Shown: piece by piece, positions 1-9,263 of the stretch
Position numbering within the stretch: the first letter of the stretch is position 1
Layout: every line of letters starts with the position of its first letter
Assembly: GCA_903831455.1 (NCBI GenBank)
Contig: CAIKXV010000011.1
Location: 1 to 33,769 of the forward strand
Direction of reading: 5' to 3'
Source: an uncultured Pseudomonadota bacterium
GTDB taxonomy: Bacteria; Pseudomonadota; Gammaproteobacteria; Burkholderiales; CAIKXV01
Length of the DNA: 33,769 nucleotides
Position numbers and translations under genes: made by a program
Notes under the pieces: model-generated
What the model saw: only the letters and a program-made list of their open reading frames with translations
Told to the model about the DNA's origin: nothing
The model's database searches: none

Positions 1-212
1 CCTACCATGGCCTCGCGCTCAACGTGGACCTCGACCTTGAACCGTTCGGCCGTATCGATCCCTGCGGCTACCCCGGGCAGCCGGTCACGCGCACGCGCGA
101 CCTGGGCATTCCCGCGGACACCGGCACGGCCGGACGCGGACTCGCCGCGACGCTCTCGCGGCTGCTGCGTGCCCACCCCCCGACGGACGTCCTGCCGCCG
201 CCCCAGGCCTGA
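1..212 (+). CDS. lipB: Octanoyltransferase LipB, C-terminal end (partial)
   Basis: LipB moves the octanoyl group from acyl-carrier protein to lipoyl domains, the first step of lipoate synthesis, in the cytosol. Only the last ~70 codons lie in the window; the gene enters from the left edge in frame 3. The segment reads [24 protein letters not shown], broken here as HGLALNV, then LEPFGRI, then DPCGYPG, which matches the conserved LipB end. The family's catalytic cysteine is the Cys codon at 63-65. It stops at 210-212, nine bases before lipA, so the two are almost certainly co-transcribed. The last ~25 residues, rich in Pro and Arg, are variable in the family. The identification rests on the motif and on adjacency to lipA. 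Confidence 0.9.
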   Translation, partial: YHGLALNVDLDLEPFGRIDPCGYPGQPVTRTRDLGIPADTGTAGRGLAATLSRLLRAHPPTDVLPPPQA

Positions 213-221
213 GAGGCCCGA

Positions 222-1181
222 ATGACCGCCCCGATCCAGCCCGGTGAGAAGCAGAAGTCGCAGGCCAAGACCTCGCGTAATCCGATCCCGATCGTCCCGG
301 TCGGCCAGACGCTGCGCAAGCCCGACTGGATCCGCGTGAAGGCACCCTCGCCCGGCTCGCGATTCCATGACATCAAGCGCATCCTGCGCGAGCAGAAGCT
401 GCATACGGTGTGCGAGGAGGCCTCGTGCCCGAACATCGGCGAGTGCTTCGGCAAGGGCACGGCCACGTTCATGATCCTCGGTGACCTGTGCACGCGTCGC
501 TGCCCGTTCTGCGACGTCGGGCACGGTCGGCCGCTGCCGCCCGACCCGGACGAACCCGTGCACCTGGGCGAGACGATCGCGGCACTCGGCCTGCGCTACG
601 TGGTGATCACCAGCGTGGACCGCGACGACCTTCGCGATGGCGGAGCCGGCCATTTCGCCGAGTGCATCCGAGCGGTCCGCGAGCGTTCGCCCGGCACCAC
701 CATCGAGGTGCTGGTGCCCGACTTCCGCGGTCGTCGCGACCGCGCGCTCGCGGTGCTCGAGCAGGCGCCGCCCGACGTGATGAACCACAACCTCGAGACG
801 GTGCCCCGCCTGTACCGCGCCGCCAGGCCCGGCGCGGACTACGCGAACTCGCTGCAACTGCTGCGCGAGTTCAAGTCGCGCCATCCCGGCGTGCCGACCA
901 AGTCGGGGCTCATGGTGGGCCTGGGCGAGACCGACGAGGAGATCCTGGGCGTGATGCGCGATCTGCGCGCGCATGACGTCGACATGCTCACCATCGGCCA
1001 GTACCTCCAGCCCTCGTCGCACCACCTGCCGGTGCTGCGCTACGTGCCGCCGGAGACTTTCCGAATGTACGAGCGCGAGGCGCAGGCGATGGGCTTCGTG
1101 CACGCGGCCTGCGGTCCGATGGTGAGGTCGAGCTATCACGCCGACCGGCAGGCGCACGAGGCTGGCGTGATCGAGGCCTGA
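222..1181 (+). CDS. lipA: Lipoyl synthase LipA
   Basis: LipA is a radical-SAM enzyme that inserts two sulfurs into octanoyl groups carried by lipoyl domains. The 319-residue length is normal. Both iron-sulfur cluster motifs are intact: the auxiliary cluster cysteines C64, C69 and C75 ([12 protein letters not shown]), and the radical-SAM CxxxCxxC at C90, C94 and C97 (CTRRCPFC). The conserved C-terminal RSSYHA segment, which supplies the serine ligand of the auxiliary cluster, is present. The ATG at 222 follows a GAGAGG element and the lipB stop by nine bases, giving a lipB-lipA operon. Nothing is odd about this gene. Confidence 0.97.
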   Translation: MTAPIQPGEKQKSQAKTSRNPIPIVPVGQTLRKPDWIRVKAPSPGSRFHDIKRILREQKLHTVCEEASCPNIGECFGKGTATFMILGDLCTRRCPFCDVGHGRPLPPDPDEPVHLGETIAALGLRYVVITSVDRDDLRDGGAGHFAECIRAVRERSPGTTIEVLVPDFRGRRDRALAVLEQAPPDVMNHNLETVPRLYRAARPGADYANSLQLLREFKSRHPGVPTKSGLMVGLGETDEEILGVMRDLRAHDVDMLTIGQYLQPSSHHLPVLRYVPPETFRMYEREAQAMGFVHAACGPMVRSSYHADRQAHEAGVIEA

Positions 1182-1225
1182 GGTTGCAGGCCCGGCGACG
1201 GTTGACGCAGGGGAGGGAGGCGTCG

Positions 1226-1951
1226 ATGGGCAAGGGGGAGTCGGTCCTCGCCGCAAGGCGAAGGGTCGTGTTCGTCGTGCCGGCGGGAGCCGCGCTGGCG
1301 CTGGCCGCCGGAGGTCTGCGGGCGCAGGCGTTGTCGGCCATCTCCGGCGGGGACCAGGCGGGCGCGTTGCGCGCCGCGCTGGAACAGGGCGCGCGCCAGG
1401 CGGTCGAGACGCTCGGGCGTGCCGACGGGTTCTGGTCCAATCCCCGGGTCAGGATCCCGCTGCCCGACGCACTGGAGCGATTGCGCAGTCCGGCTCGACT
1501 CATGGGCATGGGCGGGCAGTTCGACGCGCTGCAGCTGTCGATGAACCGGGCTGCCGAGCAGGCGGTCCCACAGGCGATGTCCCTGCTCCAGTCGGCGATC
1601 CGGTCGATGAGCGTGCAGGACGCGCAGGCGATCCTCACCGGTGGCCCGACGGCGGCGACCGAGTTCTTCCGCACCTCGAGCAGCGCCGGCCTGGAGAAGG
1701 TGTTCCTGCCGGTCGTGACGCAGGCCACCGAGAAGGTCGGACTGGCCCAGCAGTACAACGCGCTGGCCGAGCGCGGCGCAGCGATCGGAGTGGTCGATGC
1801 GAAGCAGGCTCGCCTGGAGCCCTGGGTGACCCGCCGTGCGCTGGACGGCCTGTTCCTGATGATCGGCGAGGAGGAACGGAAGATCCGCGCCAATCCGGCA
1901 GGGGCAGCGACCGACCTCGCGCGCCGCGTGTTCGGCGCGGCCGCGCGCTGA
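1226..1951 (+). CDS. DUF4197 domain-containing protein, probably exported
   Basis: This 241-residue protein matches the DUF4197 family, whose members are periplasmic or lipoprotein-like proteins of unknown function. An Arg-rich start (AARRR) is followed by a hydrophobic stretch VVFVVPAGAALALAAGG and an AQA site near residue 30, consistent with a signal peptide. Family hallmarks include ALRAALEQGARQAVETLG, then FWSNPRVRIPLP, then AILTGGPTAATEFFR, and a C-terminal ALDGLFLMIGEEE. The ATG at 1226 is chosen because GGGAGGGAGG lies just upstream; a TTG at 1184 in the same frame would add 14 residues. It lies 44 bases after lipA and converges on typA. No function is assigned. Confidence 0.85.
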   Translation: MGKGESVLAARRRVVFVVPAGAALALAAGGLRAQALSAISGGDQAGALRAALEQGARQAVETLGRADGFWSNPRVRIPLPDALERLRSPARLMGMGGQFDALQLSMNRAAEQAVPQAMSLLQSAIRSMSVQDAQAILTGGPTAATEFFRTSSSAGLEKVFLPVVTQATEKVGLAQQYNALAERGAAIGVVDAKQARLEPWVTRRALDGLFLMIGEEERKIRANPAGAATDLARRVFGAAAR

Positions 1952-1979
1952 GCGCCCGGCGAGCGGGCGCCGCGCTCGC
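1952..1979. terminator. Bidirectional terminator between DUF4197 gene and typA
   Basis: Two overlapping GC stems fill the 35-base gap between these convergent genes: GCGCCCG (1952-1958) with CGGGCGC (1964-1970), and the alternative GCGAGCG (1959-1965) with CGCTCGC (1973-1979). There is no strong T run on either side, so termination efficiency is uncertain. Confidence 0.5.
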
Positions 1980-1986
1980 CTGAACC

Positions 1987-3816
<1,830 letters not shown>

Positions 3817-3922
3817 GGCGGCGTTCCTGTCGAAGGCAACCGCGGCGTGTGGTCGCGGCGCTGGACGCAGGCACCGGGTGGCGTGCCGCGACCGTGGGGG
3901 CGGGGGGTGCTGGGACCGGGAA

Positions 3923-3944
3923 CCCGCCTGCGGGAAAAACCCGC
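3923..3944 (-). promoter_or_regulatory. Mutually exclusive hairpins in the typA leader
   Basis: Three arms occur in a row: CCCGC (3923-3927), GCGGG (3930-3934) and CCCGC (3940-3944). The middle arm can pair with either neighbour. On the minus (typA sense) strand one hairpin carries a five-T loop. The site lies about 107-130 bases upstream of the typA start, so it would be in the leader only if transcription starts further upstream. An attenuator role is a guess. Confidence 0.25.
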
Positions 3945-4162
3945 GAGACTACCACGCGACCATGGCGTTTCCGCCCGACCCGGATAAACTTGCGGATTTG
4001 CCCGACGTTCGGGCCCCGGCCGAGGTGGCCAGCCCCGGCCGCGGGGCTCGGTGGCCCGGGGATGCCGGACGCCGGAGGCGGGCCACCGCCCGCGGGTCGC
4101 CGCCGACGCCGGGCGGATCGGACACGCTCCGGCGACCGGGTCCGGTGGGTCGCGGCGGCCAT

Positions 4163-4204
4163 ACACCCCACACCCCACACCCCACCCCCCACACCCCACA
4201 CCCC
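4163..4204 (+). repeat. Six tandem C-rich heptamers (ACACCCC)
   Basis: Six head-to-tail copies of ACACCCC run from 4163 to 4204; the fourth copy is ACCCCCC. The complementary strand therefore has six runs of at least four G separated by TGT or T, a pattern able to form a G-quadruplex. The array ends 14 bases before the ATG of the Ldh-family gene and takes the place where a ribosome-binding site would be expected. Seven-base units do not preserve reading frame if copy number changes. Confidence 0.9.
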
Positions 4205-4218
4205 GCGGCTCGCCGACC

Positions 4219-5223
4219 ATGACCACCCTCAGCCTTGAACAGATCACCGATTTGGCTCGCCGTGCGCTCGTCGGGGCCGGCGCCGCCGAGGATCAGGCGC
4301 AAGCCACTGCGCGCGCCCTGGCGGCCGCCGAGGCCGATGGCCTGGCGACCCACGGTCTGTCGCGGGTACCGCTCTACGCCGATCACCTGCGCTGCGGACG
4401 CGCCGATGGGCACGCGCGGCCGGTGCTCGCGCGCGAGCGTGGCGGGGCCTGCCTCGTCGATGCCGGCGGCGGGCTCGCTTTCCTGGCCTGCGAGATGGCG
4501 ATCGGCGAGGCCGCCCGTCGCGCGCGCAGCCATGGCATCGCGATCGCCGCGGTGACCCGCAGCCATCACAACGGCGCGGCGGTCTACCACCTCGAACCGC
4601 TCGCCGCACAGGGCCTGGTCGGGATGGCCTTCACCAACTCGCCGGGCGCGATCAACGCCTGGGGTGGCCGCCGTCCGGTGTTCGGCACGAACCCGATCGC
4701 CGCGGCCTTCCCGCGGCGCAACGCGCCGCCGGTGCTGATCGACCTGTCGCTGACCGAGGTCACCCGCGGCAAGATCATGCTCGCTGCAAAGGAAGGACGA
4801 CCCATTCCCGAGGGCTGGGCGGTCGACCGCGAAGGGCGCCCCACCACCGATGCGAAGGCCGCGCTCACCGGCAGCCTGTTCGCCATCGGCGGGGCGAAGG
4901 GCGCGATGCTGGCGATGATGGTCGAACTGCTGTGCGTGTCGCTGACCGGCGCGGCCTTCGCGTTCGAGAACGACTCGTACTTCGAGCCGGGCAACCACCC
5001 GAGCATCGGCCATGCCTATCTCGCGATCGACCCGGAGGCGCTGGCCGGGCGCGACATGGCCCTGGACCGCACCGAGGACCTGGTGGCGGCGATGCTGGCC
5101 GATCCGGGGGTGAGGCTGCCGGGCGATCGCCGGCACCGCGAGCGCGAGCGTGCGGCCCGCGAGGGCGTGGCGGTCCCCGACGATCTGGTGCGCCAGCTCG
5201 AGGCGATCGCGGCCGGGCGGTGA
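4219..5223 (+). CDS. Ldh_2-family (malate/lactate/sulfolactate-type) NAD(P)-dependent dehydrogenase
   Basis: The 334-residue protein belongs to the Ldh_2 family of NAD(P)-dependent 2-hydroxyacid dehydrogenases, which includes malate, L-sulfolactate, ureidoglycolate and pyrroline-carboxylate-type enzymes with a non-Rossmann fold. Visible hallmarks are [14 protein letters not shown] (H45), [15 protein letters not shown] (H116/H117), [20 protein letters not shown], the segment [20 protein letters not shown], and PTTDAKAAL followed by [13 protein letters not shown]. The usual DMATS-type motif reads DLSLT here. The ATG at 4219 is chosen because family homology begins there; the frame stays open upstream through the heptamer repeat to about 4051, and no Shine-Dalgarno sequence precedes 4219. 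Substrate cannot be read from the sequence. The neighbouring molybdenum hydroxylase suggests a catabolic role. Confidence 0.85.
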   Translation: MTTLSLEQITDLARRALVGAGAAEDQAQATARALAAAEADGLATHGLSRVPLYADHLRCGRADGHARPVLARERGGACLVDAGGGLAFLACEMAIGEAARRARSHGIAIAAVTRSHHNGAAVYHLEPLAAQGLVGMAFTNSPGAINAWGGRRPVFGTNPIAAAFPRRNAPPVLIDLSLTEVTRGKIMLAAKEGRPIPEGWAVDREGRPTTDAKAALTGSLFAIGGAKGAMLAMMVELLCVSLTGAAFAFENDSYFEPGNHPSIGHAYLAIDPEALAGRDMALDRTEDLVAAMLADPGVRLPGDRRHRERERAAREGVAVPDDLVRQLEAIAAGR

Positions 5224-5545
5224 GAGCCGCCTTGCCACCCCGCCTGCGTGCGATCCCCCGCGGGACGGGCGGAGGTCGGTTCTGCGCCCGCCCTGCGTTC
5301 GGCTACGATCGCACCTTCGGCTTGCGGCGTTTGGCGGCAAGCCGGGTCTTCGCCACGGATGCCGGCTGCGGCGCCGTCGATGCTCCAGGGCCGGCGCGGC
5401 CACGTGCCCGGTCCGTTCAGACACCCGGTTGCCGCCCTGCGGGCGGGCGGCCGGTCCTCCGGGCGGCGCCTGAGCGCGTCGTTCCGGCCCGACGCACGGG
5501 ACGGGGCGCGAAAGCGTGCTCCACCCCGGCGTGCCTCCAGGACGC
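5224..5545. other. 322-bp intergenic region before the first hydroxylase pair
   Basis: No gene is supported. The frame of the [2Fe-2S] gene stays open for only ten codons upstream of its ATG. A possible -10 (TACGAT, 5304-5309) without a clear -35 precedes an 8-bp hairpin (CGGCTTGC at 5318-5325 with GCAAGCCG at 5337-5344). A promoter here would give a leader of roughly 230 bases. The rest is GC-rich with no recognised signal. Confidence 0.35.
5318..5344 (+). promoter_or_regulatory. Hairpin in the presumed leader of the hydroxylase operon
   Basis: A perfect 8-bp stem pairs CGGCTTGC (5318-5325) with GCAAGCCG (5337-5344) around an 11-base loop. It lies just after the possible -10 at 5304-5309 and about 200 bases before the gene. 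It could be a leader structure or a weak terminator for the upstream gene, though no T run follows. Confidence 0.3.
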
Positions 5546-6031
5546 ATGACCATGACCGACACGACGCTGACCTTGCGGGTCAACGGTGCCGAACGCACCG
5601 TGACCTGCGACCCCGAGACCGCGCTGCTCTACGTGCTGCGCAACGACCTCGATCTCAAGGGCGCCCGCTACGGCTGCGGCCAGGGCCAGTGCGGCGCCTG
5701 CACCGTGCTGGTCGATGGCAAGCCGGTGCAGTCGTGCAACGTCCCGACCTCCGAGCTGGCGGGTCGCGACATCGTCACCATCGAGGGACTCGGCACGCCG
5801 GAGGCGCCGCATCCGCTGCAGCAGGCGTTCATCGACGAGCAGGCGGCCCAGTGCGGCTACTGCATCACCGGCATCGTGATGAGCGCCAAGGCGCTGCTCG
5901 ACGCCAACCCCCGCCCCACCCGCGCCGAGATCGGCGCCGCGCTGCGCGACCACCTGTGCCGCTGCGGCACCCACGCGCGCATCGTGCGCGCGGTCGAGCG
6001 CGCCGCCGCGGCCCTGTCCGCCGCCCGCTGA
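5546..6031 (+). CDS. [2Fe-2S] subunit of a molybdenum hydroxylase
   Basis: This is the small iron-sulfur subunit of a xanthine-oxidase-family hydroxylase; it passes electrons from the Moco subunit through two [2Fe-2S] clusters. The 161-residue protein has the plant-ferredoxin motif [14 protein letters not shown] with a further Cys in PVQSC, then the helical domain motif QCGYCITG and CRCGTHARI. The start at 5546 (MTMTDTTLTLRVNG) follows CCAGGA; an in-frame GTG at 5516 would add ten residues with no family support. The Moco subunit gene follows 18 bases later. As in IorA/NicA-type enzymes there is no separate FAD subunit nearby, so the electron acceptor is unknown. No signal peptide is seen. 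Confidence 0.93.
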   Translation: MTMTDTTLTLRVNGAERTVTCDPETALLYVLRNDLDLKGARYGCGQGQCGACTVLVDGKPVQSCNVPTSELAGRDIVTIEGLGTPEAPHPLQQAFIDEQAAQCGYCITGIVMSAKALLDANPRPTRAEIGAALRDHLCRCGTHARIVRAVERAAAALSAAR

Positions 6032-6049
6032 TCCTGCAGGAGCCCCCGC

Positions 6050-8206
6050 ATGTCCCGCACCAACGAATCCTCCCCGCTGCCCGGCAGCCTGTCGGTCAAC
6101 CCGCGACTCGACCAGTGGATCCGCCTGATCCCCGCGACCCCCGGCGGGCGCGACACCGTCGGCGTGTCGCCCGGCAAGGTCGACATCGGCCAGGGCATCT
6201 CCACCGCGCTCGCGCAGATCGCGGCCGATGAACTCGACGTCGCGCTCGAGCGTATCGCGATGCGTGCGCCGGGCACCGATGCCAGCCCGAACGAGGAGAT
6301 GACCTCCAGCAGCCTGTCCATCGAGCACAGCGGCATCGCGATCCGCTATGCCTGTGCCGAGGTGAGGGCCACGCTGCTGCAGAAGGCGGCCGAGCGCTTC
6401 GGGGTGAGCGTCGAGCGCCTCACCGTCGAGGACGGCACCGTGAGCGTGGTCGGTGGCGGGCAGTCGGCCACCTACTGGGAACTGGCCGAGCCGGGCATGT
6501 TCAGCCGGGCCGCCACCGCCCAGTTCCCGCCGAAATCGCCCGACGAATTCCGCCTGATCGGCACCAGCGTGAAGCGCCTGGACATCCCCGCGAAGGTGAC
6601 CGGTCGGCCGAGCTACGTGCACGACATGATGCTGCCCGGCATGCTGCATGCGCGGGTGGTGCGGCCGCCGAGCTACGAAGCCCGCCTCGCCTCGATCGAC
6701 GACGAGGCCGCGGTACGCGCGCTGCCCGGGCTGGTCGAACTCGTGCGCGACGGCAGCTTCCTCGCGGTGGTGTGCGAAACCGAGGCGCAGGCGCTGCGCG
6801 CTGCGCGCGCGCTGCGCAACCGCGCGAAGTGGGACGACCGGACGCGCCTGCCGGCGCAGGCAGTCGTGCACGAGCACCTGAAGACGCTGCCGCAGTCGCT
6901 GCACGTGGTGGGCGAGAAGACCGACGCGGCCGCGGCCGCGACCGGTGCCAGGACGCTGAGCGCCGCGTTCACCAAGCCGTACATCGCGCACGCCTCGATC
7001 GGCCCGTCCTGCGCGGTCGCGGTCTGGAACGAGGGTCGCCCCGAGATCTGGTGCCACTCGCAGGGGATCTTCCCGCTTCGAGTCGATCTCGCCAAGGCGC
7101 TGCGCATGCCCGAGGCCGAGATCACCGTCCACCACGCCGAGGGCGCGGGCTGCTACGGGCACAACGGCGCGGACGACGTGGCGCTCGACGCCGCGCTCGC
7201 CGCCCGGGCCGTGCCGGGGCGCCCGGTGCGGCTGCAGTGGATGCGCGAGGACGAATTCCAGTGGGAGCCTTTCGGTCCCGCGATGAGCATCGAGCTCACC
7301 GCTTCGCTGGATGCCGATGGGCGCATCGTGGACTGGACGCATGAGCTGTGGAGCAACACGCAGAGCACCCGTCCGGGTCGCCAGCCCGAGGGCACCTGGC
7401 TGCTCGCCGGCTGGCATCTGGCCGATCCGCTGCCCAAGCCCCCGCCGCGGATGATTCCCATCGCCGGCGGAGGCGGCAGCGATCGCAACGCGATCCCGCT
7501 CTACGATTTCCCGAACCAGAAGGTGCTGCACCACTTCATCACCGAGATGCCGGTGCGGGTGTCGGCGCTGCGCTCGCTGGGCGCCTTCGCCAACGTCTAC
7601 GCGATCGAAACCTTCATGGACGAACTCGCCGAGGCGGCGGGGATCGATCCGGTCGAGTTCCGCCTGCGCCACCTGAAGGACGCCCGTGCGCGGGCGGTCA
7701 TCGAGGCGGCGGCCGATCGTGCCGGCTGGAAGGGGCGCGCCGCGGGCGACGGCAGCACCGGCATGGGCATCGGCTTCGCGCAGTACAAGAACAAGCAGAG
7801 CTACTGCGCGGTGGTGGCCGAGGTCTCGCTGGAAGAGGATCTGCGCGTCACGCGCTGCGTCGCGGCCGTGGAATCGGGGCTGGCGATCAACCCCGACGGG
7901 ATCATCAACCAGACCGAGGGTGGCGTGATCCAGGCCGTCTCGTGGACGCTGAAGGAGGCGGTGCCCTTCGACGAGCGCGGCATCCGCTGCATGACCTGGG
8001 ACGACTATCCGATCCTGCGGTTCGACGAGGTGCCGGAGGTCGACGTCGTGCTGATCGATCGTCCCGACCAGAAGTCCATGGGCGCGGGCGAGGCAGCCCA
8101 GGGGCCGACCGGGGCGGCGATCGGCAATGCGCTGGCCCGGGCGATCGGCGTGCGCGTGCGCGACCTGCCGCTCACGAAGGACCGGATCGCGAAGGCGCTG
8201 GTGTGA
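6050..8206 (+). CDS. Molybdopterin-binding subunit of a xanthine-dehydrogenase-family hydroxylase (NicB/IorB-like)
   Basis: The 718-residue protein is the Moco-binding large subunit that pairs with the preceding [2Fe-2S] protein to hydroxylate a carbon, probably next to a ring nitrogen or an aldehyde carbon. The N-terminal GKVDIGQGISTALAQIAADELDV resembles nicotinate dehydrogenase subunit B and isoquinoline oxidoreductase; it is split here as GKVDIGQGI and ALAQIAADELDV. The centre has AKVTGRPSYVHDMMLPGMLHARV-type sequence and the Moco loop GCYGHNGADDVALDAAL, where NicB/IorB relatives usually have GGxFGRR-like sequence. The catalytic Glu is E681 in GAGEAAQGP. There is no signal peptide and no cytochrome c domain, unlike NicB of Pseudomonas putida, so the enzyme is probably cytoplasmic. 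Substrate is unknown. Confidence 0.88.
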   Translation: MSRTNESSPLPGSLSVNPRLDQWIRLIPATPGGRDTVGVSPGKVDIGQGISTALAQIAADELDVALERIAMRAPGTDASPNEEMTSSSLSIEHSGIAIRYACAEVRATLLQKAAERFGVSVERLTVEDGTVSVVGGGQSATYWELAEPGMFSRAATAQFPPKSPDEFRLIGTSVKRLDIPAKVTGRPSYVHDMMLPGMLHARVVRPPSYEARLASIDDEAAVRALPGLVELVRDGSFLAVVCETEAQALRAARALRNRAKWDDRTRLPAQAVVHEHLKTLPQSLHVVGEKTDAAAAATGARTLSAAFTKPYIAHASIGPSCAVAVWNEGRPEIWCHSQGIFPLRVDLAKALRMPEAEITVHHAEGAGCYGHNGADDVALDAALAARAVPGRPVRLQWMREDEFQWEPFGPAMSIELTASLDADGRIVDWTHELWSNTQSTRPGRQPEGTWLLAGWHLADPLPKPPPRMIPIAGGGGSDRNAIPLYDFPNQKVLHHFITEMPVRVSALRSLGAFANVYAIETFMDELAEAAGIDPVEFRLRHLKDARARAVIEAAADRAGWKGRAAGDGSTGMGIGFAQYKNKQSYCAVVAEVSLEEDLRVTRCVAAVESGLAINPDGIINQTEGGVIQAVSWTLKEAVPFDERGIRCMTWDDYPILRFDEVPEVDVVLIDRPDQKSMGAGEAAQGPTGAAIGNALARAIGVRVRDLPLTKDRIAKALV

Positions 8207-8237
8207 GTCCGCAGGCCCCGGCAGGCGGAGGACGCCC

Positions 8238-9134
8238 GTGATCGGTCGCGCGCTGCTGCGGCTGGCCAACCTGCCGGCGCTCGCGCGCTACCTGCGCGAG
8301 CACCGGCCGGATCGCTCGGTATGGGATCCGGCCGAGGACCTGGAGCTCGAACTCTACGGGGCGATCTTCGGCAACGATTTCCTGCACTACGGCTACTTCG
8401 ATCCGATCCCGGGGTCAGCCGAGGAGATCAGCCTCGCCGACGTGAAGCGGGCGATGGACGCCTACGCGACGCTGCTGGTCTCCAGGGTGCGCGCAGGCGA
8501 GCGCGTGCTCGACGTCGGCTGCGGGATGGGCGGCCTGCTCGCGCGGCTGGATGCGGCGGGGGCTCGGCCCACCGGCCTCACCCCGAACCGCGCGCACGCC
8601 GCGCACATCCGCGAGCGCTGGCCGCACCTGCCGCTGGCCGAGGGGACGCTGGAGGAGGCACGCTCGCCCCTGCTCGACGCCCCGTTCCCGGCGATCGTGA
8701 ACGCGGAATCCTTCCAGTACGTGGATCTCGAGCGCGGACTGGCGCGCATCGCCGGGCTGCTCGCGCCCGGCGGGCGCTGGATCGTGATCGACTACTATCG
8801 ACTCCAGCCCGACACGCGAAACCGCTCCGGGCACCTGCTGGCCGACTTCGAGTCCGCGCTCGCCCGCCACGGGCTGGAGATCGTCGAACGGGTGGACGTC
8901 ACCGAGAACTGCATCCCCAGCCTCGCCTACGGCCGGCTGCTCGCCGCCCGGTTCGCGCTGCCGCTGGCGCGCTTCGGCGCGGAAAAACTGTTTCTTCGCC
9001 AGCGCCTGCTCGGCTACCTGTTCGGCGACGACGTGCGTGGCAAGCTCGACCGGGTGCGGCTCGATACCCTCGATCCCGACGTCTTCCGGCGCGAGAAGCG
9101 CTACCTGCTGTTCACGATCCAGCGACGAGGCTGA
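8238..9134 (+). CDS. Class I SAM-dependent methyltransferase
   Basis: The 298-residue protein has the Rossmann-type SAM site VLDVGCGMGG at 90-99, an acidic strand-2 region, and IVNAESFQYVDLERGLARIAGLLAPGG as the motif II-III region (given here as IVNAESFQYVD and LLAPGGRW). A preceding LHYGYFDP segment is typical of the small-molecule and cyclopropane-synthase-like group. The GTG start at 8238 has GGCGGAGGA six bases upstream and lies 31 bases after the hydroxylase, so it is probably in the same operon. The frame is open further upstream only by overlapping the previous gene. The C-terminal ~80 residues form a helical cap seen in small-molecule methyltransferases. Substrate is unknown; a role on a hydroxylated product of the adjacent enzyme is conjecture. 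Confidence 0.82.
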   Translation: MIGRALLRLANLPALARYLREHRPDRSVWDPAEDLELELYGAIFGNDFLHYGYFDPIPGSAEEISLADVKRAMDAYATLLVSRVRAGERVLDVGCGMGGLLARLDAAGARPTGLTPNRAHAAHIRERWPHLPLAEGTLEEARSPLLDAPFPAIVNAESFQYVDLERGLARIAGLLAPGGRWIVIDYYRLQPDTRNRSGHLLADFESALARHGLEIVERVDVTENCIPSLAYGRLLAARFALPLARFGAEKLFLRQRLLGYLFGDDVRGKLDRVRLDTLDPDVFRREKRYLLFTIQRRG

Positions 9135-9178
9135 CCGTCGGGACCGTCCGGTGCGGGTCCGCCGATCGGTTCCACTGC

Positions 9179-9194
9179 GCGGAACATGTTCCGC
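9179..9194. promoter_or_regulatory. 16-bp perfect palindrome, candidate IclR-family operator
   Basis: GCGGAACATGTTCCGC is a perfect palindrome 70 bases before the Bug receptor gene. A plausible -10 (TATCTT, 9214-9219) lies 19 bases downstream, so the palindrome would overlap the -35 position, as expected for a repressor site. IclR-family operators are often GGAA/TTCC dyads, and an IclR gene ends this operon. Two ACCGGCA copies (9234-9240 and 9245-9251), spaced by one helical turn, lie between the palindrome and the start codon. Confidence 0.5.
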
Positions 9195-9263
9195 CTGGCG
9201 GCGGCGACAGTGCTATCTTTTTCTCCTGAAACTACCGGCAATAAACCGGCAGGAGGAGAGACG

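Larger units (their letters stand above)
3817..4218. other. 402-bp divergent intergenic region, typA / Ldh-family gene
   Basis: No convincing gene lies here. Apart from two features listed separately (a three-arm hairpin region near 3923-3944 and a heptamer tandem repeat at 4163-4204), the region is plain GC-rich sequence. It contains a small AT-richer patch around 3980-4000 (GGATAAACTTG) that could contain a promoter -10 on either strand, but no good -35 partner was found. Confidence 0.5.

Noticed and set aside
3930-3944. Hairpin with A5/T5 loop as a terminator
   Set aside because: The stem is only five base pairs and it lies upstream of two divergent genes, so termination has no obvious purpose; it is listed as a possible leader structure instead.
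4051-4218. N-terminal extension of the Ldh-family protein through the heptamer repeat
   Set aside because: The added residues are Thr/Pro/His repeats without family homology; 4219 is the expected start. It is kept as a possible slippage effect only.
5417-8269. A 950-codon open frame on the minus strand opposite the first hydroxylase pair
   Set aside because: It mirrors two well-supported genes and has His/Arg/Gly-rich composition typical of antisense frames in GC-rich DNA.
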